From contig JABMQE010000032.1 of the NCBI GenBank assembly GCA_013203415.1, forward strand, positions 1 through 26,806: 26,806 nucleotides of DNA, in the 5' to 3' direction. Origin of the DNA: Candidatus Falkowiibacteriota bacterium. Lineage in GTDB: Bacteria; Patescibacteriota; Patescibacteriia; UBA2591; JABMQE01. Shown here piece by piece: positions 7,333-15,019 of this stretch. Each line of letters starts with the position of its first letter. Positions within the stretch are counted from its first letter, which is position 1. A model generated the notes under the pieces. The model was not told the origin of the DNA. It worked only from the letters and a program-made list of their open reading frames with translations, and ran no database searches. A program made the translations under genes and the position numbers.

Positions 7333-8163
7333 ATGGACCATCGCGAATCAACCGAAAAACAATATTATAATTCTATAGTCCATAAAGAATGGGATAAAAA
7401 ATCTTTGTATGTTGATAAAGAAAATCCTCCTTTTGGCTTAAAATTTTTTGATTTATTTGATGTTGCCAAAGAATATTTAGGCGAACTTAAAGAAAAAAAA
7501 ATCTTAGAAATCGGCTGCGGCTCTGGAGAAATCGCTGTCTTCCTGGCCAAAAACAACTCCCAAGTTTATGCCATAGATATTAGCGACGAAAGCATAAATA
7601 TTGCCAAAAAAAGAGCTGCCGAAAACAAAGTCGAAGCAAGCACCCATTTCCTTGTTTGTTCCGGTCATAAAACCCCTTTTACTGATAATTTTTTTGATAT
7701 TGTCTTTATCAATGTCTCCCTGCACCACCTCGACTTAAGCCAAGCTCTAAAAGAAATCCGGCGGGTATTAAAAACTAGCGGACATTTTGTCGCTATCGAA
7801 CCATTTGCCTTTTCTTCTTTTTTACAAAAAATCCGCGCTTCCAAGCTAGTTACCAAAATATATCCTATAATCCAGGAAACTCCAACCGAAAGAATTCTAA
7901 ACCCAGGCGACTTAAAATTGCTTAAAAAATATTTCCCTTCTCTAAAATTCAAACCGCGCCAAACAATTTTTCATACCTTGCTTTTTCGCTTAGATCCCCT
8001 GTTTTCTATTTTGGCAAAAATATTTATAAAAAACGAAAAAGATGAGGAAAAAAGAAGAAAAAAAATGAATATTAAACTAAAAAACTTTGATAAAAAAATA
8101 CTAAAATTATTCCCATTCTTAAAAATCACCTCAAGATTTATTATTTTTAAGGCTCAAAAATAA
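7333..8163 (+). CDS. SAM-dependent methyltransferase, class I
   Basis: A 276-residue protein with the Rossmann-type methyltransferase core. Motif I, LEIGCGSGEIAVFLA, is at about residues 58-72. The acidic ribose-binding residue is in VYAIDIS (about 82-88), and the later FDIVFINVSLHHLDL segment corresponds to motif IV. The C-terminal 100 residues are basic and Lys/Phe rich, without a recognised domain. It follows mreB by one base and precedes holB by five, so it is probably cotranscribed. There is no SD. The substrate cannot be predicted; small-molecule or lipid methylation of the UbiE/Methyltransf_11 type fits best. Confidence 0.85.
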   Translation: MDHRESTEKQYYNSIVHKEWDKKSLYVDKENPPFGLKFFDLFDVAKEYLGELKEKKILEIGCGSGEIAVFLAKNNSQVYAIDISDESINIAKKRAAENKVEASTHFLVCSGHKTPFTDNFFDIVFINVSLHHLDLSQALKEIRRVLKTSGHFVAIEPFAFSSFLQKIRASKLVTKIYPIIQETPTERILNPGDLKLLKKYFPSLKFKPRQTIFHTLLFRLDPLFSILAKIFIKNEKDEEKRRKKMNIKLKNFDKKILKLFPFLKITSRFIIFKAQK

Positions 8164-8168
8164 AGCCC

Positions 8169-9170
8169 ATGCCCGAAGAAAACTTCAACTGGAAAATTAC
8201 CGGCCATAATTATGTTAAAGAATTTTTAGAACGAAGCATAACTACCAAAAATCTCTCCCATGCTTATTTGTTTTATGGTCCAAAAAATATCGGTAAATAT
8301 ACCCTCGCCCTTCGTTTTTCTCAAATTCTCGAATGTCAAAAAGATAAGAAGCCCTGCGAGCAATGCCAAAGCTGCCAATACATAAAAAAAGGCATACACC
8401 CCGACATCACAACAATAAAAAAAAAGGAAGACAAAAAAAACATTGCCATCGAGCAAATCCGCGAGCTCCAAAAAAAACTATCCTTAAACTCATTTTCTAA
8501 TGGCTACAAAACAGCCATCATAGACCAAGCCGAAACCTTATCCGAGGAGGGCCAAAACTCGCTCCTAAAAACCTTGGAAGAACCAACTCCAAAAACCATT
8601 CTCATACTCGTAACTAGTAAAATAAATCAAATCCCAGAAACCATAATCTCCAGGAGCCAAGTTATAAGATTTAAGCCAGCAAGTCAAAACGAAATTGCTA
8701 AGCACTTAACTCAAAATCTTAAAGTAGAAAAAAACCAAGCAGAAATCTTAGCGTCCTTAAGCTTTGGCCGTCCCGGTCGAGCTATTCGTTTTGTAGAAGA
8801 CCCGCATAATTTTGCAGAGTATAAAACAAAAGCCAATGATTTTTTGCAAATCCTCTCCTCCAGCATAAGCGAGCGCCTTAAACTCGTAGATACCTACACC
8901 AACAAAAAAGATACTTTTTTAGAAAAAACCAATATTTTTCAAAACATTTTGCAAATCTGGTCCCTTATAATCCGCGATCTTATTCTTATAAAATATAACC
9001 AAGACAATCTGGTTAATAAATTTTTAGAGCGGGACTTAGAAAAAATAAAAGATTCTTACCCTTGCGAAAAACTTAAGAATATGCTAATCTCAATCCAAAG
9101 AACGCAAGAATATCTCGCCCAAAACGTCCAGGCAAAACTCACAATCGAAAACCTGCTGTTCCATATATAG
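8169..9170 (+). CDS. holB: DNA polymerase III subunit delta prime
   Basis: The delta' subunit is part of the clamp loader that places the beta sliding clamp on DNA. The 333-residue AAA+ protein carries GPKNIGKYT (residues 37-45) in the Walker A position, four zinc-binding cysteines (Cys56, 63, 66, 69), and an SRSQ motif matching the SRC sensor/arginine-finger region. The DQAETLSEEGQNSLLKTLEEP box is characteristic of the clamp-loader family. A gamma/tau assignment is less likely given the short length. No SD is present. The sigma factor gene follows its stop after 16 bases, so the two may share a transcript. Confidence 0.9.
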   Translation: MPEENFNWKITGHNYVKEFLERSITTKNLSHAYLFYGPKNIGKYTLALRFSQILECQKDKKPCEQCQSCQYIKKGIHPDITTIKKKEDKKNIAIEQIRELQKKLSLNSFSNGYKTAIIDQAETLSEEGQNSLLKTLEEPTPKTILILVTSKINQIPETIISRSQVIRFKPASQNEIAKHLTQNLKVEKNQAEILASLSFGRPGRAIRFVEDPHNFAEYKTKANDFLQILSSSISERLKLVDTYTNKKDTFLEKTNIFQNILQIWSLIIRDLILIKYNQDNLVNKFLERDLEKIKDSYPCEKLKNMLISIQRTQEYLAQNVQAKLTIENLLFHI

Positions 9171-9186
9171 CAGGAAGGAGGGCAAA

Positions 9187-9909
9187 ATGCAGTTCGCAAC
9201 CGAGAAAGAAAGGGAGGAATATGCTGCTAAATATCTTCCTCTGGTTAGGTATGTTCTCAATAGGATGCGCCTTGGCAGATTTTTCGAGGATGGCTACGAG
9301 CCAGCAGATCTCGAAGGCGCTGGCCAGCTTGGCCTTTTGGACGCAATGGAAAAGTATGAGGAGGGCCAAGATACTCAGTTTAATACCTACGCGGTCCATC
9401 GTATCCGCGGCGCTATCCTCGACGAGCTACGGGTTCTTGATCCGCATAGCCGAGGCCAACAAAAGCGCATTAACGCTGTTAACACTGCCGAGGATAAGCT
9501 GGCCCAAGAACTTGGCCGGACTCCACTTCGCCACGAAGTTGCGGAAAATCTAGATATCAGCAGGGAGGAATTAGACCTATTTCTCCAGTGTTCTCAGCCG
9601 CTCTTTTCCATGGATGCCCTAATAGCAGCTAATAATGGGGACCTTTCCAGTCCGCACGAAGCCATAGCAGACCCGAACACTCAAAGAACCCAACTCTACC
9701 CCCTGCTCAACATTGCCTTTTCCCGCCTTCCAGAAAGAGAGAAAAAGGTTATTGCCCTTTACTACTGGGCGGGCTTAACTAATTGGCAGATTGGTGACAT
9801 GTTTGGCGTTAGTGTAAGCCGAACTTCGCAAATCTACACAGACGCTGTCATCCATATCCGCGCCGAGTTCAAAGCCCTTCTGCAGGCCGAGGAATCTCTC
9901 GCGCCTTAA
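9187..9909 (+). CDS. Alternative sigma factor, FliA/WhiG (sigma-28) family
   Basis: A 240-residue sigma-70 family protein that would redirect RNA polymerase to a specific promoter set. Region 2 (about 17-88) contains the typical DLEGAGQLGLLDAMEKY and FNTYAVHRIRGAILDELR segments, region 3 spans about 92-140, and region 4 (173-233) includes the helix-turn-helix TNWQIGDMFGVSVSRTSQIY. The sequence is closest in appearance to FliA/WhiG. The start is well defined by GGAAGGAGGGCAAA before the ATG. It has its own strong terminator (9908-9941). The GC-rich, lysine-poor codon usage differs sharply from holB before it and mazG after it, so transfer is possible. No anti-sigma gene or flagellar gene is visible in the window. 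Regulon unknown. Confidence 0.92.
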   Translation: MQFATEKEREEYAAKYLPLVRYVLNRMRLGRFFEDGYEPADLEGAGQLGLLDAMEKYEEGQDTQFNTYAVHRIRGAILDELRVLDPHSRGQQKRINAVNTAEDKLAQELGRTPLRHEVAENLDISREELDLFLQCSQPLFSMDALIAANNGDLSSPHEAIADPNTQRTQLYPLLNIAFSRLPEREKKVIALYYWAGLTNWQIGDMFGVSVSRTSQIYTDAVIHIRAEFKALLQAEESLAP

Positions 9910-9941
9910 GGCCCCTAGAAAACATCACCCAGGGGCCTTTT
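9908..9941 (+). terminator. Intrinsic terminator after the sigma factor gene
   Basis: AAGGCCCCT pairs perfectly with AGGGGCCTT over nine base pairs and is followed by TTTT. It overlaps the last bases of the stop codon, so the sigma gene ends as an independent unit. Confidence 0.85.
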
Positions 9942-9985
9942 CATATTGGACTATAAATATAAAAAATGCTACTATAAAACCACTT

Positions 9986-10327
9986 ATGGAAACCAAAGAA
10001 CTAAAACCAGGAACCCTAAAACATCTCCAGGAATATATAACTTATAAAATGAAAGAGCGTGGTTTTGAAGATGAAACTCTGCATGAGAGATTGCTTTTAT
10101 TAGCAGAAGAAGTTGGGGAGCTAATCCATGCTTCTCGTCGCCTCTCTGGCATGAATGTAGACCAAAGAAGAGAAAATACCGAAGATATTGGTGAAGAAAT
10201 AACCGATGTTATTAATATGATTTTTTGTGTCGCTATAAAATTTAATCTTAACGTCGAAAAAGAATACTATAAAAAAGAAAAAATCATTAACAAAAGATTC
10301 TACCAAAGAACAGAAAAAAAAGTATAA
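9986..10327 (+). CDS. MazG-like nucleotide pyrophosphohydrolase
   Basis: A 113-residue all-alpha NTP pyrophosphohydrolase. The metal-binding EExxE motif is EEVGE at residues 41-45, and the second half is E71-x2-D74 in EEITDVINM. Proteins of this group hydrolyse NTPs or dNTPs to NMP and pyrophosphate, often removing abnormal nucleotides. It is single-domain, much shorter than E. coli MazG. The ATG has no SD and only a few bases separate it from a TATAAA-like box (ACTATAAAACC), so a very short leader is possible. It follows the sigma gene terminator. The specific nucleotide is unknown. Confidence 0.82.
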   Translation: METKELKPGTLKHLQEYITYKMKERGFEDETLHERLLLLAEEVGELIHASRRLSGMNVDQRRENTEDIGEEITDVINMIFCVAIKFNLNVEKEYYKKEKIINKRFYQRTEKKV

Positions 10328-10346
10328 AGAGACTTCATCAAATTTA

Positions 10347-10446
10347 TCCCCTCCTTGCCAAGGAGGGGAATTAAAGGGGAGGTCAGGGCAGTGAAACATG
10401 TCCCAAACCCCTCCTTTAATTCCTCCCCTTGAATTAAGGGGAGGAT
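10347..10446. repeat. Inverted pair of family B palindromes
   Basis: A first palindrome TCCCCTCCTTGCCAAGGAGGGGA with an AATTAAAGGGGAGGT tail (10347-10383) faces a second copy, ACCCCTCCTTTAATT followed by CCTCCCCTTGAATTAAGGGGAGG (10408-10445). Together they form a 100-base composite inverted repeat. The right half matches 4873-4918. It lies between mazG and frr. Confidence 0.8.
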
Positions 10447-10466
10447 AATCGTTTAATAATATCTAA

Positions 10467-11024
10467 ATGATACCCATGGAACTATCAAGCCATAAAAACC
10501 AGTTCGAATCCGCTCTTGGCCACCTAAAAACCGAATTATCAAGCATCAACACCGGCCGTGCCGCCCCTGCTGCTATCGAAAACATAATAGTCGACTCCTA
10601 CGGCGCCAAAATGCCTTTGCTTCAGCTGGCCTCTATAAATAGCCCAGAGCCAAACCAACTAGTTGTCCAGCCCTGGGATATAAATAATCTAAAACCAATA
10701 GAAAAGGCCTTGCAGGAAGCCGACCTTGGTTTTGGCGTTGCTATCCAGGAAAAAATCATCCGTCTAACAGTTCCTAAGCTAACCGAAGAACGCCGCTTAG
10801 AAATCGTTAAAAAACTAAAGCAAACACTCGAGCAGACAAAAATCTCTATCCGCCAAATCCGTGAAAAAATAAGAGAAGAAATAGGGCAAGAAGAGTCAAG
10901 CAAACAAATATCAGAAGACAAAAAATATAAGCTACAGGAAGATTTAGACAAGCTCACAAAAGTATATACCGATAAAATCGAGGAAATAGGGAAAAAAAAA
11001 GAAACCGAAATAATGACAATATAA
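10467..11024 (+). CDS. frr: Ribosome recycling factor
   Basis: RRF, with EF-G, splits the post-termination ribosome. The 185-residue product matches the family length. The N-terminal helix includes FESALGHLKTELSSINTGRA with the conserved Arg in TGRA, followed by the beta domain, and then the long helices with LTEERRLEIVKKLKQTLEQ. The frame opens at 10467 (MIPMELSSH); an ATG three codons later at 10476 is an equally good start and neither has an SD. It precedes rseP by 24 bases, a common arrangement. Identification is secure. Confidence 0.95.
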   Translation: MIPMELSSHKNQFESALGHLKTELSSINTGRAAPAAIENIIVDSYGAKMPLLQLASINSPEPNQLVVQPWDINNLKPIEKALQEADLGFGVAIQEKIIRLTVPKLTEERRLEIVKKLKQTLEQTKISIRQIREKIREEIGQEESSKQISEDKKYKLQEDLDKLTKVYTDKIEEIGKKKETEIMTI

Positions 11025-11048
11025 AAATTATAATTTCTAACAAAATCT

Positions 11049-12233
11049 ATGTTAATAACAATAATCGTTTTTGTAGCAGTCCTGGGATTATTAGTTTTTG
11101 TTCACGAACTTGGGCATTTTTTTGCATCCAGAAAATTTGGCGTTAAAGCCGAAGAATTTGGCTTCGGCCTTCCTCCTCGTATTTTTGGCTACGTAAAAAT
11201 TGATGGCAAATGGAAGTTTGTAAAAGGTAAAGATAAAAACGAACAAGGAGAGAAAAGACAATACCAGAATACTATTTGGTCTCTAAACTGGATTCCAGTC
11301 GGCGGATTTGTAGAAATCAAGGGACAGGACGGCCAAATCCGCGAAGAATCAGATAGCTTTGGCGCTAAAAAAATCTGGCAAAGGATGATAATGATGGCTT
11401 CCGGTGTTTTAATGAACTTTGTCTTAGCTATGCTCTTATTTTCTATCGGCTATATGATAGGACTGCCCCAAGTAATAGACGATAATTCTACTTTCAAAAA
11501 TGTCAAAGTTCGTGATGAAAAAATCCAAATCCTCTCTGTTTTTCCAGATTCCGCGGCTAGCGAAGCCGGCCTTACACCCCAAGACGAAGTTTATGCCATA
11601 GACAACATCAATTTTTCCGAAATTAGTGCTATCCAAGAATATATAAAAGAAAACTCTAACCAAGAAATGACTTTAACTATAAAACGCGGCCAAGAAGAAA
11701 CAAAAACAACAATCACCCCCAAAAATATAGAAACAGAAGATGGGAAAACCCAAAAAATACTCGGCGTTGCCTTGGTAAAAACCGGCGTAGTTTCATACCC
11801 TTTTATAGAAGCCATCTGGCAGGGGATTGTAACCTTCTTTTTGATAACCAAGCTTATCATTGTCACCTTTTATGGTATTATCAAGGATTTAATAATCCAC
11901 CGCTCTCTTACCACCGAAATCGCCGGCCCTGTCGGCATTGCGGTTGTTACCGGCCAAGTTGTTAAACTCGGCTTTATCTATGTTCTCCAATTCGCCGCTA
12001 TTCTTTCTATCAACCTCGGGGTCCTTAACTTTTTCCCTTTCCCAGCCCTAGATGGCGGCCGCTTTATCGGCCTGATAGTCGAAGCCATCCGCCGCAAACC
12101 CAATAACCAAAGAGTAGAATCCCTAATCCATAACATCGGCTTTGGCATCCTAATGGCCTTATTCGCTCTTGTTACTTTTCGTGATATTTTCAAACTTGGC
12201 GGTTCTTTGCTCGAAAAAATTGGGTTTGGCTAA
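11049..12233 (+). CDS. rseP: Site-2 protease RseP, intramembrane zinc metalloprotease
   Basis: A 394-residue membrane protease that cleaves substrates inside the bilayer, such as anti-sigma factors and remnant signal peptides. The zinc site HELGH is at residues 19-23 in the first helix. A PDZ domain occupies about 150-235. The second active-site motif, NFFPFPALDGG, lies in the C-terminal membrane region. Four transmembrane helices can be seen. No anti-sigma factor is found in the window, although an alternative sigma gene lies 1.1 kb upstream in an islet; no link can be shown. No SD is present. A small palindrome follows the stop at once. Confidence 0.93.
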   Translation: MLITIIVFVAVLGLLVFVHELGHFFASRKFGVKAEEFGFGLPPRIFGYVKIDGKWKFVKGKDKNEQGEKRQYQNTIWSLNWIPVGGFVEIKGQDGQIREESDSFGAKKIWQRMIMMASGVLMNFVLAMLLFSIGYMIGLPQVIDDNSTFKNVKVRDEKIQILSVFPDSAASEAGLTPQDEVYAIDNINFSEISAIQEYIKENSNQEMTLTIKRGQEETKTTITPKNIETEDGKTQKILGVALVKTGVVSYPFIEAIWQGIVTFFLITKLIIVTFYGIIKDLIIHRSLTTEIAGPVGIAVVTGQVVKLGFIYVLQFAAILSINLGVLNFFPFPALDGGRFIGLIVEAIRRKPNNQRVESLIHNIGFGILMALFALVTFRDIFKLGGSLLEKIGFG

Positions 12234-12237
12234 TAGA

Positions 12238-12252
12238 TGCATCGTCGATGCA
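12238..12252. repeat. Short palindrome after rseP
   Basis: TGCATCGTCGATGCA is a perfect seven-base-pair inverted repeat around a single central base, four bases past the rseP stop. TAGA and TATCTA flank it loosely. It is another short palindromic unit of the type found throughout the intergenic DNA here. Confidence 0.6.
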
Positions 12253-12257
12253 CCTAT

Positions 12258-12314
12258 CTATAAAATAAGAAAAGCCGATGATTGTACACCCACGAGGCAC
12301 ACGCACATCGGCTT
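12258..12314 (-). terminator. Intrinsic terminator of islet 3
   Basis: On the minus strand AAGCCGATG pairs with CATCGGCTT over nine perfect base pairs (12272-12314, long loop), followed by TTCTTATTTTAT. It ends the 234-residue gene. Confidence 0.7.
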
Positions 12315-12338
12315 CTATAGCTGCTCCCCTCGAGCCGC

Positions 12339-13043
12339 TTACTCCCAGCCATGAGATTGCCGGATTTCCTCCCCCAGAGCAGGAATGGAGTGATACGTTC
12401 TCCCCATCCCATCGTCTTCCTTGTTGAGCACCAGCTCGATCATCCCGTCTTCCCCGAGATTTGCCATCCCATCATCCGCTAGGGAAGATTCCACGAGCTC
12501 AGCCAAACTCTCGGCCCTCATATTGCCGAGACGGCTGATGCCCAAGTCAATCAACCCCGGATGGGCGACCACGAACGTCGTTTGCCCCGGCCTCTTCCTT
12601 AAATTCCAAAGGAAAACCGCCTGATCAAACGACCTTTTGTAAAGGTAGTCCGGGAATCCTGCGTCGTTTAAAGCGATATCGAGGAAACAGCCGAGTAATG
12701 GACATCTCTCGGACAGATGCTCGGCCAGATCCGGCCTGTCCGTAAGCACGCAACGAAGTGCCGCCGGCGTGATAATACGGACAATTTCCCCTTCCGGACC
12801 ACTCGTGTTCTTGCAGGCGAAGGACAACGCCGTTGCCACAGCATCTGGCCGGGAACTGGTAGCCACCTGGTTCACATGGATCCCGTCCGCAGCAACCGCA
12901 CTCCCGAGAACCATGATATCTTCGCATCGTTCCGATGAAAACGACCACTTCGGTAACAGCGGATTAGCGGCACGATCAGCCATCCTCGGAGCCACGATAA
13001 GAACTCGTGACTGGTCCGGACCCAACTCCGAAAAAAAGTTCAT
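12339..13043 (-). CDS. Degenerate histidine-phosphatase-like protein
   Basis: A 234-residue predicted cytoplasmic protein, tentatively of the histidine phosphatase (phosphoglycerate mutase) fold. The segment ATSSRPDAVATALSFA (residues 61-76) looks like the SSxxRAxxTA region of that family, and TTFVVAHPGLIDLGI (155-169) like the conserved VVsHgg strand and loop. The N-terminal RHG that carries the catalytic histidine is absent; the equivalent position reads APR (18-20). Three DGM motifs (191-213, each preceded by D or E) form a small acidic repeat near the C-terminus. The start is fixed by CAGGAGGG before the ATG. A strong promoter and its own terminator make it a stand-alone unit. If the fold guess is right, it probably lacks phosphatase activity. 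GC-rich and lysine-poor, like other islet genes. Confidence 0.6.
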   Translation of the reverse strand: MNFFSELGPDQSRVLIVAPRMADRAANPLLPKWSFSSERCEDIMVLGSAVAADGIHVNQVATSSRPDAVATALSFACKNTSGPEGEIVRIITPAALRCVLTDRPDLAEHLSERCPLLGCFLDIALNDAGFPDYLYKRSFDQAVFLWNLRKRPGQTTFVVAHPGLIDLGISRLGNMRAESLAELVESSLADDGMANLGEDGMIELVLNKEDDGMGRTYHSIPALGEEIRQSHGWE

Positions 13044-13078
13044 GTTTCGTCCCTCCTGTGGGGGTAGTCCCGCGTTTT

Positions 13079-13096
13079 GGTGCTTATATAAGCACC
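13079..13096. promoter_or_regulatory. 18-base perfect palindrome in the leader of the islet 3 gene
   Basis: GGTGCTTATATAAGCACC is a perfect palindrome, 36 bases upstream of the 234-residue gene and about 20 bases after the predicted transcription start. It could be an operator for a dimeric repressor or an RNA hairpin in the leader. Confidence 0.6.
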
Positions 13097-13123
13097 CCGA
13101 AAAACATTCAGCACGATATCTTA

Positions 13124-13151
13124 TTTATACACCTTCTACCAAAAAAGTCAA
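13124..13151 (-). promoter_or_regulatory. Sigma-70 promoter of islet 3
   Basis: On the minus strand TTGACT (13146-13151) and TATAAA (13124-13129) are 16 bases apart, each with five of six consensus bases. Transcription would start near 13117. Confidence 0.7.
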
Positions 13152-13161
13152 ATATAAAATA

Positions 13162-13191
13162 GGGGCCCCGTAGGGGCCTCGACGGGGCCCC
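13162..13191. repeat. Very GC-rich hairpin at the islet 3 boundary
   Basis: GGGGCCCCGT and ACGGGGCCCC pair over ten perfect base pairs around a ten-base loop. It lies just upstream of the minus-strand islet promoter and upstream of the plus-strand transporter gene. On the minus strand a T-rich stretch follows, so it may stop antisense transcription entering the islet. No FMN riboswitch features are seen. Confidence 0.65.
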
Positions 13192-13224
13192 CATCACCAC
13201 ATTATAACCCAAAGTCACGCTGTT

Positions 13225-14496
13225 ATGAAAAAACCCAACCTCGACAAAAAAATCGCTTTTGGCGCCCTGGCCATCATGTTCGCCGCTCTTCTTTGGAGCA
13301 TAGACGGCGTTTTTATCCGTCCAAAATTTTATACTCTATCCGCTCCCTTGGTAGTTTTTTTAGAGCATCTTTTAGGTTTTATCGTGCTTTCTCCGTTTAT
13401 AATTTTAGGTTGGAAAAAAATTAAAATGCTAAATAAAAAAACCTGGATTGCTATTTTTTGGGTTTGTGTATTTGGCGGCGTTCTTGGCACTATTATGATA
13501 ACCAAGGCCTTCTTTGCTGCCGTTGCCGGCGAAACAACTTTTAGCACAGTTATCATCCTCCAGAAACTTCAGCCCATCTTCGCTCTTATCTTAGCCCGCC
13601 TAATCCTGCGTGAAAAACTAAGTAAAAACTTTTATATCTGGGCATTACTTGGAATTATCGCCGCCTACTTTTTGGCCTTTGGAAAAACCGGCCTAAATTT
13701 ATCCGAATTAAATCTACTTCATAACGCTGCCTTTTTCGCTATTATTGCCGCCTTTAGTTTTGGCTCTTCTACTGTTTTTGGCAAACGTATTGTTAACCAC
13801 TTAGATTTTAAGCTAACCACTGCGCTGCGCTTTGGCATCACCGGCATTATGGTCTTTATCCTGATATTATTTACCGGCGATATAGCAAAAATCACAGAAC
13901 TAACCGCGCTCCACTGGCAGCTTCTGGCCTTAATTGTTTTTACCTCTGGCGCTGGCGCCATGTTTATCTACTACTTTGGCTTGCGCCGCGTTACTGCCTC
14001 TACCGCCACTATTGCCGAATTATTCTGGCCTTTTTCCGCCGTTATCTTGGATTATATTATCAATAAAAATGTTCTAAACACTACTCAAATCATAGCCGCC
14101 TTAATTCTGCTTATTGCTTTTTACAAAGTTGTAAGCCAAGGCAAAGTTAAAAATATAACTTTTAAAGCCAAGGTGATGAAAGGCGCTGGCCGTGGAAAAA
14201 ACCTCGGTTTTCCAACCGCCAATTTAGACCAAGAAAATCTAGATATCAGCCATGGCGTTTATCTGGCCGAAACAAAAATAAATAACCAAACCCATCAAGG
14301 CCTGCTTCATTTCGGCTATAAAGAAACATTCAACGAAAAACCATCCTTAGAACTCCATATTAAAAATTTCTCGCAAGATATCCTAGGCCAAGAAATAGAA
14401 GTTAAAATTATAAAAAAAATCAGGGATATTAAAAAATTTAAAAGCGTCGATGAACTAAAAGAACAAATTCAAAAAGATATCAATTCAACAAAATAG
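13225..14496 (+). CDS. EamA/DMT transporter fused to riboflavin kinase
   Basis: A 423-residue fusion. Residues 1-303 form a ten-helix drug/metabolite transporter of the EamA type, with two five-helix repeats. Residues 306-419 form a complete riboflavin kinase domain like the C-terminal half of RibF: GAGRGKNLGFPTANL (320-334) contains the PTAN metal/ATP motif, GVYLAE lies near 344, and LELHI holds the catalytic Glu376. Riboflavin kinase makes FMN from riboflavin and ATP. The fusion suggests that the transporter imports riboflavin and the cytosolic kinase traps it, which suits an organism without visible riboflavin synthesis genes. The FAD synthetase domain of RibF is absent. No SD and no riboswitch is seen. 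The following gene starts five bases after the stop. The transported substrate is inferred. Confidence 0.88.
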   Translation: MKKPNLDKKIAFGALAIMFAALLWSIDGVFIRPKFYTLSAPLVVFLEHLLGFIVLSPFIILGWKKIKMLNKKTWIAIFWVCVFGGVLGTIMITKAFFAAVAGETTFSTVIILQKLQPIFALILARLILREKLSKNFYIWALLGIIAAYFLAFGKTGLNLSELNLLHNAAFFAIIAAFSFGSSTVFGKRIVNHLDFKLTTALRFGITGIMVFILILFTGDIAKITELTALHWQLLALIVFTSGAGAMFIYYFGLRRVTASTATIAELFWPFSAVILDYIINKNVLNTTQIIAALILLIAFYKVVSQGKVKNITFKAKVMKGAGRGKNLGFPTANLDQENLDISHGVYLAETKINNQTHQGLLHFGYKETFNEKPSLELHIKNFSQDILGQEIEVKIIKKIRDIKKFKSVDELKEQIQKDINSTK

Positions 14497-14501
14497 AAAA
14501 T

Positions 14502-14861
14502 ATGAAACTCAACCTAAAAACAACCTCGTCCGCCTACAATCTCCTCCGCCAGGCTGGCTATTCAATCTTCCGCGATCCAAACACCCAGGAAACATCCTAC
14601 ACCCGCCGTTTAGCTAGTGGTTTTTATCCGCGATTTCATATTTACGTTAATCAAGAAGACCCACAAGGACTTATATTAAATCTTCACCTAGACCAAAAAA
14701 AGGCCTCTTACGAGGGCCAAAAAGCGCATAGCGGCGAATACGACAGTGATTTAGTAAAACAGGAAGCAGAGAGGATACAAACATTTGCTAATCACCAAGA
14801 ACAAAAGTCAGAGGCAGAACCCAAGAAAAAAGGTTTTTGGTCGCGCTTGTTTAAAAAATAG
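14502..14861 (+). CDS. Conserved-looking small protein of unknown function
   Basis: A 119-residue soluble protein starting MKLNLKTTSSAYNLLRQAGY. The N-terminal 85 residues look like a compact alpha/beta domain with FYPRFHIYVNQEDPQGLILNLHLDQKK. A charged linker rich in Glu and Gln follows, and the tail ends KKKGFWSRLFKK, an amphipathic basic stretch that may touch membrane or nucleic acid. Its codon usage is that of the host genes, and it follows the transporter-kinase fusion by five bases without an SD, so the two are probably cotranscribed. I do not recognise the family. Confidence 0.7.
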   Translation: MKLNLKTTSSAYNLLRQAGYSIFRDPNTQETSYTRRLASGFYPRFHIYVNQEDPQGLILNLHLDQKKASYEGQKAHSGEYDSDLVKQEAERIQTFANHQEQKSEAEPKKKGFWSRLFKK

Positions 14862-14951
14862 GCATGAGTAATTAGGCATTAGGCATAAAGGGTTCGGTTC
14901 CCTCATGCCTCACCTGCCTCGCCAGCAGGCGGGTGCCTCATCCCTCATGCC
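14861..14951. repeat. Composite palindromic repeat before proS
   Basis: GGCATGAG (14861-14868) and CTCATGCC (14944-14951) form the outer arms. Between them, several AGGCAT and ATGCCT copies surround an inner hairpin, CACCTGCCT paired with AGGCGGGTG (14911-14935). The outer arm overlaps the last base of the preceding stop codon. The inner hairpin resembles the 20-base palindrome at 4786-4805. Confidence 0.65.
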
Positions 14952-15019
14952 TTTTGTAGTTGCAAAAAAGCTCAAAATAACATAAGATATAGTCAGTAAT
15001 AACTAATAAAACAAACCCT

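Noticed and set aside
12769..13173. 134-codon open frame on the plus strand, opposite the islet 3 gene
   Set aside because: It lies almost wholly antisense to the 234-residue gene, which has an SD, a promoter and a terminator. It has no SD of its own and an implausible protein composition.
13152..13224. FMN riboswitch before the transporter-riboflavin kinase fusion
   Set aside because: The stretch is too short and lacks the conserved FMN-riboswitch elements; only a simple GC-rich hairpin is present.
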